64,000 nt of DNA from positions 1,426,001 to 1,490,000 of the forward strand of contig JACONQ010000009.1 in assembly GCA_014281115.1 (NCBI GenBank). Reading direction: 5' to 3'. Below, in pieces: positions 44,525-55,457 of the stretch. Source of the stretch: Laburnicola sp. R22_1. Its lineage: Eukaryota; Ascomycota; Dothideomycetes; Pleosporales; Didymosphaeriaceae. The translations under genes were made by a program, and so were the position numbers. Within the stretch, counting starts at the first letter, position 1, and each line of letters starts with the position of its first letter. A model generated the notes under the pieces. It did not search any database. It was given only the letters and a program-made list of their open reading frames with translations, and had not been told where the DNA came from.

Positions 44525-44701
44525 CGCGAAATATTCAGTTTTTACCTTCCTAGTACGTTGCTCCTAGGTCTAACGCGTCTTGGGTAGCCATTCCCTTTCT
44601 ATGTCTGCGATATAATCGTCCACACGGCGTGCATCGCCCGGAAAAAACAATCCGCCCCGTCCTATACGAGTCTCCTCATCAGCAAGCGAAAAGACCTTTG
44701 C

Positions 44702-45279
44702 CTACTGTTCCTTCCTAGTAGACCGAATGCCGGGCACTGGCATGGACGGGAGCGCGGTAAGGTTATCCATGTACGCATCCCAAGTATCCTTTCCATCCGT
44801 GTGAGCCATGCTCGGCTGCTCCACCATCTCGACATCGCCACCGGGGTCAACCTTTGAAACAACGTCAGTCCGCACATACAACAAGCGTGTGCCATGCTCG
44901 AACAAATAACAGCAAAGTCCTCCCCACGTAGCGCTCATATCCAAAACAGAAATAAAAACACACTCCCTACCTTATCTTTTCCCTCCGCAGTCTTCTTCCT
45001 CTTAAAAACCCCCTTCATCTTCCTGATCCTACATTTCGCACTACCTTTCGAGCTGGTTCCTTTCTCTCGCGACGCTACCCTTCCTGGTGCCGTGGGCAGA
45101 GCCTTCTCAGTCGGGAGCGGCTTGTCAGTTGGTACAGAGGGTGGAGGGAGAGAGGTCGTGGACGGATGGGCAGCGTGCGAGTCGGACTCGCGGGTGTGGT
45201 CGAGTTGGGAGGCTGCGAGGCGCTTCTCGTGGTCGAGGCGGGCGTCCATGACGGCGAGGATGTCGAGAGGGAAAGACAT
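44702..45279 (-). CDS. Small hypothetical basic protein
   Basis: Exons are 45279-44971 and 44896-44702. The intron 44897-44970 (GTAGGG...GAG) is phase 0, and the product is 167 residues. It starts MSFPLDILAVMDARLDHEKRL (a short amphipathic helix) and continues with a Ser/Thr/Pro-rich linker, a basic patch (KCRIRKMKGVFKRKK) that could be a nuclear signal, and an acidic second exon (VSKVDPGGDVEMVEQPS ... WDAYMDNL). No domain was recognised. The intron assignment rests on frame and splice signals only. Confidence 0.65.
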
Positions 45280-45751
45280 TGTGGTGTGGGTATGTGGGTT
45301 GCGGGCGGGCGGGCGTGCTCTTGGTTGAGGGAGAAGGCGTCGGAGAGTGAGGTTTAAAAGTGTACGAGGCGTGTCGTGGGGTGCGGATTTAGGCGGGGAA
45401 ACTGGGGAAAGGCGCAGTTGGTTTGGGGCGGGGAGTGAGAGGTGGGTGAAAGGGTGAATGTGGGTGCTTTGACTATCTGCCTTTTTTTGCGAAGCAGGGT
45501 TTACTTGCGTGCGCGTGAGAATGGGCGATATATAAAAGGAGTAGGCGTTATGCTACCAAGAAGATTCTCGGCTGCTTGCGTGTAGCAATGCAGTCGCAGG
45601 TACATAGGAGCGCAGTACAAAAGGTCAAGATGGGAGTTTCCACTGGATTTTCTATAGAGGTTCAAGTCTCAGCTAATCTCCTGTAGGACTACGAATATCC
45701 AGATCGATATTTTCACGAGCGACCTCTGAAACCACCATAGTCATCTTGCCA
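45280..45751. other. Intergenic region
   Basis: About 470 bp, G-rich around 45300-45460, upstream of the small basic protein gene. Nothing further recognised. Confidence 0.45.
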
Positions 45752-46695
45752 TCACTGTTCCCACGGATGCCCCTCAGGCCCAACCTTCGCGTTGATGAAC
45801 CCCAACTTCAAGAGCCTCCCCTCATTGATATCCTTGCTATGCTTCTCCATCTCCTCAACATCCCAGTTCACACTCGCATACCCGCCCCTCAGAAAATCCG
45901 CTTCTGGCTTCAGCAAATAGAACGTAAAAGGGGCACAGCTTCGACGAGGCTAGGGTGGATAGAGAAGACACGAAGATTGGGCACCTCGAGGTCGAGATGT
46001 TCGCCCAGTTTGGTGGCGGCGAGCTGGCTGGTGCTCAAAGAGGACGTGCCAGGATTAGTAAAGGACGCGCCGACGCTGACGAGGTTGATGAAAGTAGCGG
46101 TACCAGACTTGGTGTACTGGTGGAGGTAGTGAGCAAGGTTGTATGGGCCTTTCACATTGACTTCCTGCAGAACACATTGTTAGCGAACGATTATTTCGAC
46201 TTTCGAAGTCGCAGACGTACAATCTCAGACCACCATTGCGACGGTGTGAGCTGTCCGATCATCCCGCAATTGATGATCCCTGCAGCGTTGCCCACGACAT
46301 CAACAACGCCGAATTTAGCAACCGCTTTCTCGAAGATGGCCTTCATGTCTTCTTCTTTGGTGATGTCGCCTGCGGCAACTAGAGCGTTGCCTTTGAACGC
46401 AGACGCTACGTCCTCGAGCTTCTTCGTATCGCGGCCCACAAACACAACCCCTTTGGCGCCGACTTCAGTCCATGTCTTCGCAACTGCCTGTGATGGGCGT
46501 AAGCCAATTGTTTGGTAAGATTGCAGGGAAACGCACATACCCTAGACCACCACCTGCGCCAGTGATGAGGATAACTTTGCTGGAAGCAAGAGGCGCGAGC
46601 TTCTTGGGGTCGATGGCCGGGTAGACGTCGCGATGCATGCCCTTTGTGAGCTGGAATGGAGCAGTCAACATGTTGGGGTCCAGAACATTGCCCAT
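45752..46695 (-). pseudogene. Short-chain dehydrogenase with internal deletion and lost active site
   Basis: Exons 46695-46537, 46487-46221 and from 46164 onward are joined by in-phase introns (46488-46536 and 46165-46219). Cofactor motifs are intact: SSKVILITGAGGGLGYAVA, VFVGRD, DVVGNAAGI and EVNVKGPYNLAHYL. The active site is not. Where the family has SxYSxSKLA, this protein reads SSLSTSQLA, so Tyr is Leu and Lys is Gln. At about 45925, after IHPSLVEA, the frame shifts. Some 25 residues that normally follow are missing before the conserved end (LKPEADFLRGGYASVNWDVE, finishing EGHPWEQ at TGA 45752-45754). No intron rescues this. It is most likely a decayed oxidoreductase gene; the missing length is judged from memory of the family. 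Confidence 0.75.
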
Positions 46696-48626
46696 TGTGC
46701 TGTCTCCTTGAATGCGAAAGATTCAGAAATAGATCGGATGATTTGATGAAGATGCGAAATCGACAGTTCGTTCTTGTGCTGGTGAGTTCGTTTTGATGAG
46801 ACTTTTGCTCCATCTTTATATGAGCGACCATTTCGTTTCTCATGCTTGGGTTCTTGGAGGGACAAGTCGCGATTTGGATAAGCATTCGAGGCTTCCTGAC
46901 CAATTTGGGGGATGTTTGTCAGTCTCCGCGGACACTCCGAACGCTAGTAAGCAGTAAGCGATGAATGCTCACGGCATGATTGTCTTCCGCTGTATGCATT
47001 CATATCCGTTTACAGTTGCCTCTACCTTTTTAGATTATAAGAATAATTGCAGTGGATGATGTCAAAGTCTGCGGAAACTTTCCTGATTCAAGATTGTCTA
47101 GCCCTGGAGCTGGAGCCTGGAGGTGCCCAGATCACGTGTCGAAATGTTCCATCGCCTCAAGTGCTCCGTCCGTGGCACTAGCTCGCATCTTTAATTCGGT
47201 CTATTCGTGATAGATAAACGATAATATGTTACTAAGTCTACCATGCTGTTAATTCACACCACGAAGATCTATATCTATATCTCGATGACGATCAAATCGT
47301 GGGTGTCTGCATGAGGCAGGCGAGCACACCCTGCTAGGTTTTTGGATATTGCGACAAGACTTAACACTCAAAGAGATTCGGTTTATCAAGATTTCTTTAG
47401 TTTCAGTACCTGAACCATAGTTTGGTCTCAGTTGACTCACATGTCGCACCCCGAAAATTGGGTCACGCACTGTACGGGTCTCCTCGCCGGCCGATGGAGA
47501 AATTTCTGATGTTTCGTATGCATCGGCCATTTCGCCCAAGGTAACTTCCAAGATCCTCGTACAGGACTACGATCTAGTGATGCTCAATAGTGTTTGTTGC
47601 TTGTATGTAAGATAAGTTATTTTTTCAAGATATGAATACCATTACAGCCGTGCAACTGGCTATGCATAGCGGCTATAGCTTGTCTGACTGGTTATGGAGT
47701 TTCCCAATCCACTTATGTCTACTACAAGAGTGATTTCACCTGCGGGTGAGGGGGCCCGTATAGGGCGGGGCCGAAATTCTCTGGCGATATGAGTCAACCT
47801 TAGGGAGCGAATGGCAAGTTTCAACGTGTGCTATACCCATATACCTTGTGTCTAGGTCTCGTCTAATCTTCCATGATGCAGCGTTATACTATGACGTCCT
47901 TGATATGTTTGCTTTGTTTCATCGGTGTGAGGGCTGATTGTTGTACTGATTGATTGCGTACATGGCTTCCAAAGTTGTTAGCTGTGCAGTGTATAGAAGC
48001 AAACAAGACACCATTTAAAAGGAATATTGAAAGCGTTGAGCAAAATAATATTCAACCACGGGAAAAAGCGTCTCCATTCTGACAATCTGACTACGGTCAC
48101 GGATTCTCTTTTCGGATAATACGTGTATCATGTGGTCTGAATCTTGGCCGGACTACTTGTTGCAACCGACACGATTTTGTCGGTGGAAGGGGCCGAAAAT
48201 TTTTTTTCGGGCGATATGTGACTCACAAGGAGCCGAACCAAAGTTCAACACAACTATACTTCCATCACATACCACTGTGTGCTAGGTACTGGGTTTTAGT
48301 GCCTCCTGTTTTACTCCTCTCTGTGTATGGTGCGGACTCGACCTTGGTTAGAATCTCCACACGACGAAGATCTTCAATACTTCCATCACATGCGACTCTA
48401 TGTTATACTTTGCGGACTAATCACAAGCCTGCCATGAATTTTTTCACAGCACAGTATCCGTGCACCTCCCCTGCGCTATATAAACACCGCTTCTGGATCA
48501 TCAACTCGAGAGTACCATTTATATAGACATCATCAACCCTCAACTCCTGACCATTCCACCGCCTGAGTAGGTTTCCCACCTTCCGATTAATATTCAGCCG
48601 GAACTTACATCCCTAGCTATAGCAAC
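46696..48626. other. Long intergenic region with a diverged local duplication
   Basis: Nearly 2 kb without a gene. Two segments of about 95 bp, 47767-47857 and 48189-48287, are alignable at roughly three-quarters identity (see findings). ATACTTCCATCACAT occurs twice, near 48256 and 48377. TATATAAA at 48477-48484 is a good TATA box for the gene starting at 48627. Confidence 0.55.
48477..48484 (+). promoter_or_regulatory. TATA box
   Basis: TATATAAA, 143 bp upstream of ATG 48627, in a pyrimidine-rich leader context. Confidence 0.55.
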
Positions 48627-49683
48627 ATGTCTGAATCTAAGCCTCGATACCTTCTGCGCACCCACAAAGAGCTTCGAAAGTACGGTCGATTTCCTAAAAT
48701 ATACGGAGAGATGAAATACGCACACAACTTCGTAGGCATAACCACATCCGTCATTGCTTTAAGCTAATTATAAAATAGACCGATACGCCATTCCGATTCC
48801 TCGAGCTTCCTCCAGAGATTCGAATCACTATTTACGAGTATGCCCTGGTCCTCGACCACCCACTCGAGCTTTGGCCTGACTCCGGTGAGTAGACAAAAGC
48901 CATTATATGCATCACATATATACTCATGTGTTCTTCAATACAGGCCAGACGTACCCGGAAACTGGACTACGTGTGAAGAATTTCCGGTCTATCCAAAGCC
49001 AAGTTCAAAGTCGGAAACTACCACTTGGCCTGCTTCGCACATGCAAGCAAATCCGCAGCGAAGCGACGCCCATCTTCTACGGAAGCAACGAGTTCCGCTT
49101 CTCAGGCATCAATGGAACCACGGTCGCATGTGCATTCCTGTACACATTGCGCCTTCGTAACAACCGCTTCCTCAAGTCAGTTACGATTCCCATGCCTTTC
49201 AGATCAGAGGAACGTAGCTATGTGTTCTCGATGTGCAACAACATCAACTCGATAAGTGCGGGTGATAAGCTCATCGATATGATACCTTTCAGTATCCCTC
49301 ACAAAGGTCTACGATATTACGGGCGTGCGACTATCCAGCTCTTCCGTTGGCTGAGCTCCACCAGCCTCAAGCAGCTCAAGATCGTCTTGCCCGAGTGGTA
49401 TGAGTATAGAGCATATGAGGAATGCCAGAAAGAAATATGGATGGCTTTCAAGAAGCTGCTTGGCAACAAACCGTCTTTGAAAATCGGAATTGTGTATCTT
49501 TGCAACGAGCTGGAAGATGGAACGATATCGATGTCCGAGAAGAATGTCGAGCTCATCAAACGTCTGGAGAAGCTCGGCATCCGCAACATCAGCATTGCTT
49601 ATTACGAACCTAACGGTCAGTGGAAGATTGCAGGTGAGAGCGAGATGTACATAGATACCGCTCTGGGACGAACACAAAAGTAG
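48627..49683 (+). CDS. 2EXR/F-box-like hypothetical protein
   Basis: Exons are 48627-48731, 48779-48884 and 48944-49683, with introns of 47 and 59 nt in phase; 316 residues. After a basic leader, exon 2 opens with TPFRFLELPPEIRITIYEYAL, the short helical signature of a very large fungal family that resembles F-box or 2EXR domains. GLLRTCKQIRSEATPIFYGSNEFRF follows about 55 residues later, as is usual. The remaining ~180 residues mix helices and strands without a known domain. These proteins are often guessed to be substrate adaptors, but their role is unknown. The gene at 55458-56615 carries the same pair of motifs. Confidence 0.78.
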
Positions 49684-50513
49684 GAACTGGCGGGTTCGCA
49701 ACAGTTTGTAGCAAGAATTGTTGTGCTTTGGTCGGTCTTGTCGGATGGTAGCTGTTAGATTGATATATATATGGTTCAATAAGAGGAAAATTCAGGTCTA
49801 TGATATTAATATCGTGTCCATCCTGACTGTCATTACATTACATACAATTAGAAAACGACTTTGCAGAATCTACTCAGCATCGATGTACTTTCATTTGCAG
49901 AGGGCGGTGACGCAATCGGGACGCGTCACTCTCTAGCTTTCACTCACAGCGCGGTCAGCGTGCTTACAAAAACTCTGCGGGTGCGGCAGGCCACTTGCAA
50001 TAAGACTACAGTGTGTTCATAAAATATGAACATTGGACGGGTTTATTCAACTTGCTATTGTTGCTGTCACAATCAAGTCACCTGAGCGGAGAGCCCCACA
50101 AGTAGACGTCAGAGGTGAATGCTCTTGCAGACTTCTCCGTCTTCCTATTGGTCCAACGGTAGTCGGAGGGCAGCCCCGCGAGTTTTAAAACACCAGGACA
50201 TACGAGTAGCCATTGTGATCTATAGACAATAGATCAACACAATACCATAGGTATACTCTTATACGGCTCCTCCGCAACAAGTATTTGAACTTAAATCACA
50301 AACACCCTGTCTGTCATCTTACCATTACTTCATTCATCTTTTCCAAAGTATTTTCGCTTTTAATTTACTTCGCTTTCTACTCGTTGCAAACGCAATCTCT
50401 CCACCGTCGCACCTATACGCACGTAAAAAACACGTCCTTCGTTCAGCTTCCTGTACGCAACTATAGCGACGAAACTTCTACTCACCTCTACGACTCAAAA
50501 TTATATTATCAAA
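49684..50513. other. Intergenic region
   Basis: About 830 bp, including a pyrimidine-rich leader before ATG 50514. Nothing else recognised. Confidence 0.45.
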
Positions 50514-51485
50514 ATGTCGTACAATCTTGACAAAGCCTTTGGCGAACTCAACTCCCTGACTATTCTCCTCAACTACATCACTGGCGGCAAGGAAGACGAC
50601 CTTGAACACGCCACCGGCAACGACATCATCACAATGTTTTACAAGAATCGAGGCAATATTGTCAGCCACTCGTCTACCAGCTCGGGAACTGAGCCTTCTT
50701 CGCAGAACGGTGCAGGGGCGGCAAATGGCCTCTACTTCGTAAGCATGCGAGATGCCAACAACGCTCAGGGCGACATGGCGTGGCAGTCCCCGTCCCCTGA
50801 CTTCACCATCCCCGAGAGCGACAAAGAGCAACGTTCAGTTGTTCAGCAGATTGTCTCCGCCATCCGAAACAACGTTGGATGCAACGAGAAGCAGGAAAGC
50901 AGGGCTTTCCAGAATCGATGGGGCAATGAATCCCGGTACTATCGGGCGGAGGACATCGAGAAGCTCGCTTGGCAGATGACGGTAAGTTATGCTTCTCAAC
51001 CTCTCACGATGCACAACATGTTTACTGATATTTTCAGGCCAAAATGGTCGAAATTCACAAGGAGGGCTGGTCTCACCCTGTGTACGACCCAACCCATCGG
51101 GCCAATATCAAGCGGTCAGAGAAGTACACTTTCGGTGAGCGCTTGGAGAGCGTCACAGGTTTACTCAAAGTATGTTTCTCCCATGCTTCCTATTTTCTGA
51201 CACAAGTTGCAGCAATCAAAGCATACCTGCGAAGAGCTTTTGAAGGGCGAAAAGATGTACACCGTCACCGGTTCGCCGATGGTCCTCCAGCGTCGCACCA
51301 TGAACAACAAGGAGTCAAACAAGAAAAAGGGGGAGCTGATCCGGCGTGGTGCGGCGTTGGATGGACAGGAAGAAGCTGCTAAGGGCAAGAAGCGCGCGCG
51401 CAGCCAGGACGACGATGAGGAAAATTCTGCCGCGTCCAAGGCTGGTCCTGGGGCGGTTAAACGTCAGAAGGCTGCGCGTGAGTGA
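50514..51485 (+). CDS. Hypothetical protein, paralogue of left-edge gene
   Basis: Exons are 50514-50981, 51038-51169 and 51213-51485, with introns of 56 and 43 nt, all phase 0; 290 residues. The N-terminal half is Ser/Asn/Gly-rich. A conserved core follows (PESDKEQRSVVQQIVSAIRNN ... YYRAEDIEKLAWQMT, then VEIHKEGWSHPVYDPTH and TFGERLESVTGLL). The C-terminus is basic with an acidic patch (GKKRARSQDDDEE ... VKRQK), probably a nuclear localisation signal. The core and the intron after it match the gene at 1-1010. No catalytic motif was seen; a nuclear role is inferred only from the basic tail. Confidence 0.82.
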
Positions 51486-51874
51486 GCCCTAGGTGGTCAT
51501 GGTTGTGGTCAGTTTTTTTCTTTGAGATACATGTAGTATGCTGTAACCGAATGACATTATATTCTGTACCGTCCTCTTATAAATAGCTACCTCAGGTAAA
51601 GTTAACTTGTAACGAGCTACAGTCTAATTTTCAATGATTGAAGGGTTTGACGATAGTAAACCTCATTCCGAGGTCACCGAGGTAGCTGACCCAGGTCACC
51701 GTGGTCTGGTCGACGTCACCTCTACCAGAGCTACCGGGTGTGAACGAGAGTATACTGTTGCCAAGATTTCCCTAGTACGTAAACACTTCTGCTGGTGCCT
51801 AGACATATATCAAATCCACTGTTCCTCGATAGCCTATGGTACACACCAGATCTGCAACACCCACTTCAACCAAA
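51486..51874. other. Intergenic region
   Basis: About 390 bp. The stretch 51664-51740 is rich in GGTCACC/GGTGACC-type half-palindromes (GAGGTCACCGAGG, CCAGGTCACCGTGG, GACGTCACC), which may be regulatory. Confidence 0.45.
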
Positions 51875-52552
51875 ATGTCTTCTCGTCACTACCAGAAAGG
51901 CATGGATTCACAGCAGAACTACATTGCCACACCAAGCGCCGAGTACACATCCCGCGAACTCGAGGCTTTCAAGTCAGCAATCAACAACGAACCATCCCGC
52001 TTCACGCGCGTCTACTCAAAGATGTTCGACATTGAGTGGGCTAGCAACGAGTTAATTCCCTTCCTCCAGCGCGTATACAGCAACACACCAGGAATCGGGC
52101 CCGACTACGACTGGTGGACGGCCTTGGACACGGCCGAGTGGGTTGAGCCGAAGCATATGGTAAGCAAGTTATTGAGCTAGCGATTGATTTCCCTTGCATG
52201 TCTTTTTCAGCTGATAGGCTGGCGGCTCTGAACCGCTATAAACACTGACCGGGTGTAGCCAAACTACCCCATTGACGATCCAGTATTCCTTGAACGATTG
52301 CGGCTCGCGCTTATCTCGCCGACATCTGTGCCTCGTCCGAGTCCGGTTCTGAATGTAGCTGAAGACGCAAAATTGACGGTGCGGTTGCTGCTTCGTCGAC
52401 AGGTCTTGCATGGCGGGCCGTTCGAGCTGGCGTCGCTGCCGGACAATGTGAGGCCGGAGCTAGCGGAGGAGGTGCAGTGGGCGAACGTGGCGGATGGGAT
52501 TGGGACTGGGTTGTTTGCAGCGGTGGGTGAGAGAATGGCGACCAGGAAGTAG
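51875..52552 (+). CDS. Small hypothetical protein
   Basis: Exons are 51875-52159 and 52259-52552; the 99-nt intron is phase 0; 192 residues. ATG 51875 (MSSRHYQKGMDSQQNY) is the first in the exon with a good context (AAAATG). Exon 1 encodes an aromatic-rich helical part (RFTRVYSKMFDIEWASNELI, YDWWTALDTAEW). Exon 2 continues with PIDDPVFLERLRLALISPT and a Leu/Arg/Glu-rich end. No signal peptide or known domain. Confidence 0.7.
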
Positions 52553-53234
52553 CTGGCGGGCAACACGCCTAGAGCAAAGGGAGTCGTAACTGTTCAGATA
52601 GTGCATGTGATCTACAAGACTGCGCGCGGTACCAAATTTAGGGCTTGCTGCCTCAAACTCACTAGGAGACCACATTCGTAAGAGATCGCAGGTCACAGAA
52701 CCAATGGTGGAGGACCTTCCAGTATGCGTTAAAAGCAATAGTTGGGAGACCGCGAGTAAGTTTTCCGTCGTGAGCCGACCTGGTGTGTGATTCGCAAATT
52801 GTTTCCTCTTGACAAATTGTTTGCTCAGCCATGCCTAGCACCTTTACCATGTCTTTCACCGCTTGTTGAAACATCACGACGTATATATCTCTAAGGCGGG
52901 TGCGGCCATCACCCTCTGCACCCTGAACGCCAAGAATCTGCGTTTGAGCACATCCCCGAAGCTGCTGTCCCAAGTGTGTGTACCGAAAGTACCAGAGAGG
53001 TTCGGTTAGCGTGAAAGACCTCCAGGCAGCGGCACAAATTGCGTCACTGAGAGAGGTTCTTCACGGCCATCGCAGGCACCATTTCACCTTCGAGCACGGC
53101 CGCCACGACGTCTCTCCCTCCGCATCATAAAATCTGCCGCACCAGCTCTGACAAAGAACACAAAAACTTCGACTCCGGCGGCAACTTCAACCTCGACACC
53201 AACTTCGACCGCGCCTTGGTCCGTTTAACTGACA
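52553..53234. other. Intergenic region
   Basis: About 680 bp. Minus-strand frames at 52460-52973 show no recognisable protein. The last 100 bp are pyrimidine-rich leader of the next gene. Confidence 0.45.
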
Positions 53235-54310
53235 ATGGCGCAGCGTCTCAACCAGCAATGGGTACTAGTCGAGCTGCTTCCTTTCCTTGACCTTGTGTAC
53301 TGCACCGACGCTGCACACAAGCCGAAGAAATCCGAAGAGTGGGAGACGGCGATCGCGCGCGCTGAGGCTCATGTCAACACCATCGTAAGTAGCCCTCTCT
53401 CTTGACGGATGCCATGCTGACAGTACGGCAGCGCAACTATGATGACAGCATCATCTCAATTGACCGTATTCGCCTTGCGCTCACAAGCTCGCCGTATCTC
53501 GACGTGGAGGACCGCATGCAGACAAGTCAGGTGATTGGGGACCGAGATCTCGTCATCACCATGCTCGTCCGCCATGCCCTCACCCACGGACCGTACCCGC
53601 TCATTTCGTTGGGCGTGAGTAAGAACCCAGACGCTCTGCGCGAACGAGAGCTACTCCGCCAGAAGGGCCAGCAGCTACCAAACATGGTCAAGTCCGGCCC
53701 TGGTGGTAATGGCCATGGCCACGGTCCTGCTCGCGGTCGTGGTCGTGGTCGTGGTCGCGGTCGCGGCCGTGGAGGCGGCACGTCCAACCAAGCTTCGTTC
53801 GGTGGTAATCAAGGTCTTCAAAATGGATACGGCATGCAGTCGTTCATGCAGCCATCCATGTTCAACAATCAGGACGCCGGCTACAACCAGAACATGAGCA
53901 TCTCTCCTACTCAGACCTACGATGCCATCTACGGTGCTGGCGGTCAGGCTTTCGGCAACGCAACCCAGGGTGCTTATGGCCTAGCCATGGACCAAGCGCT
54001 TCAGGTCGGCATTGCACCGCCCGCATCAACAACGCCGTCCCCGACTGGGGTTCTGGCTGGACCCGATCAGTGGTATGCCAATCCCGCTATGAACTATGTC
54101 CAGTCCGATGGTGTTCCTGCCAATCCCGGTAGTCGACTGCTCTCGGATGCAATTATGTCGCGGTCTATGCTCAGTCCACCCGCGTTTGTTCCCGGAGCGC
54201 CTTCTTTCATTCCGGGTGCGCAGCAGCACCTAGGCTTGCACGCGCCGGAGTTCGTTCCTGGTGCGCGCAAGCATGAGACTCTCAACATGACTGGCGGTCA
54301 ACGCTGGTAA
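53235..54310 (+). CDS. RGG-repeat protein with PAM2-like motif
   Basis: Exons are 53235-53384 and 53432-54310; the 47-nt intron is phase 0; 342 residues. The N-terminal ~120 residues are helical (QQWVLVELLPFLDLVYCTD, RNYDDSIISIDRIRLALT, RDLVITMLVRHALTHGPYP). Then comes a run of about nine Arg-Gly pairs (around 53731-53775), the kind of RGG box that binds RNA and is methylated. The C-terminal part is Gln/Asn/Gly/Met-rich and low in complexity. Near the end, LGLHAPEFVP (around 54234-54263) fits the PAM2 consensus L-x3-A-x-E-F-x-P that binds the MLLE domain of poly(A)-binding protein, preceded by partial copies PPAFVPGA and PSFIPGA. Together these suggest an mRNA-associated protein. No known full-length homologue was recognised. 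Confidence 0.78.
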
Positions 54311-55457
54311 ACGTAACGGGTCTTGCGGTCTTGGAGAATTTATCCAGGAATCTGTGCATGTGTTTCCCTCTCCTGGGTAGGGCTCGGGGGCGGTATGGTT
54401 TGAATAACGAGGCATGTGAGCGGGGGCCTTTCTTGTATCAGCAAGCTTAGGTCGGTGACGTCCTGTGAACGCTCGCCAATAGATACCAAATTCCAAAGTA
54501 TTGACGATCAGCCTGCTTAACAGATGGACATCCGTGATGTATGAAACTTTCGGGAGACAAGACGGCACTCGAGACGCGTTCGCGCTTCCCTTTCCCCGCT
54601 TCCGCTAAGCCTTCTTCAGAATTAGCAGCAGTGTGTCGGCGCGAAACCCACGCCATCATCAATTGCATTTTCATTTTCCTGCTCGGACAAAAGACTGGAT
54701 GTCGGCGACATGTAAACATTCGATTCATCAATATGACACTTATTCCATCTATCTGACCTCGGCCTCAGCGGCGGGGAGGGCGGTGCTGAGTGTGGAGAGA
54801 AAGAGGAGGGAGAGCGCGGTGGACTGATTGAGAAGAGCATGTTGCTGTTTGAAAACGGAATAGGACTTGGTATTATGTCTGTCGATTTAGTTTGAGGTTC
54901 GGGAGCTGATGATTTGAATCCAGGGCATCGCAGCGACCTTATATACCCCTCGCATTGGCCGAGTGCTGCCCACAATTTCATCGCTGAACCCATCTAGCTC
55001 TGGATCAACGACTGAACTACAAGCGTACAATTTGCCGAAGTCGCCTGAAGATAAATCGAGCATGCAACGCCCCAAGACATGGATGTAATGCCTTGCACAT
55101 CTTTACTGAATACTTAGACAGGTACGGAGGAAGTTTGCCAATGGAATGGGACTTTGTTGCAGTTCCACTTGGAAAGCACTGCCCTGGGGATATGGATTGT
55201 TTTCACATAAGCAGACAAGAACAGTGAAAGCCTGAACGGCCCCGCAGACTGGGCACAGGTGGAACTTTGGAACCGTCTCGCGCGCGTGGCGGGAAGGGCT
55301 CCTGGGAAGGCTCGCGCTACATCATGCCGCCCGCGCTCTTTCCTCGACGCACTAGGCCGGCCCGCCACTCAACATATAAACCTCTTCTCCCTCCACCTCT
55401 ACTCACAAACACCTCCACTCCAGACTTCGACCGCCATCTCGGCCATCAGCCGCAACC
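54311..55457. other. Intergenic region
   Basis: About 1.15 kb. The minus-strand frames at 54447-54993 lack recognisable features. TATAAA at 55375-55380 serves the next gene. Confidence 0.45.
55375..55380 (+). promoter_or_regulatory. TATA box
   Basis: CATATAAACC, 78 bp upstream of ATG 55458 and followed by a CT-rich leader. Confidence 0.5.
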
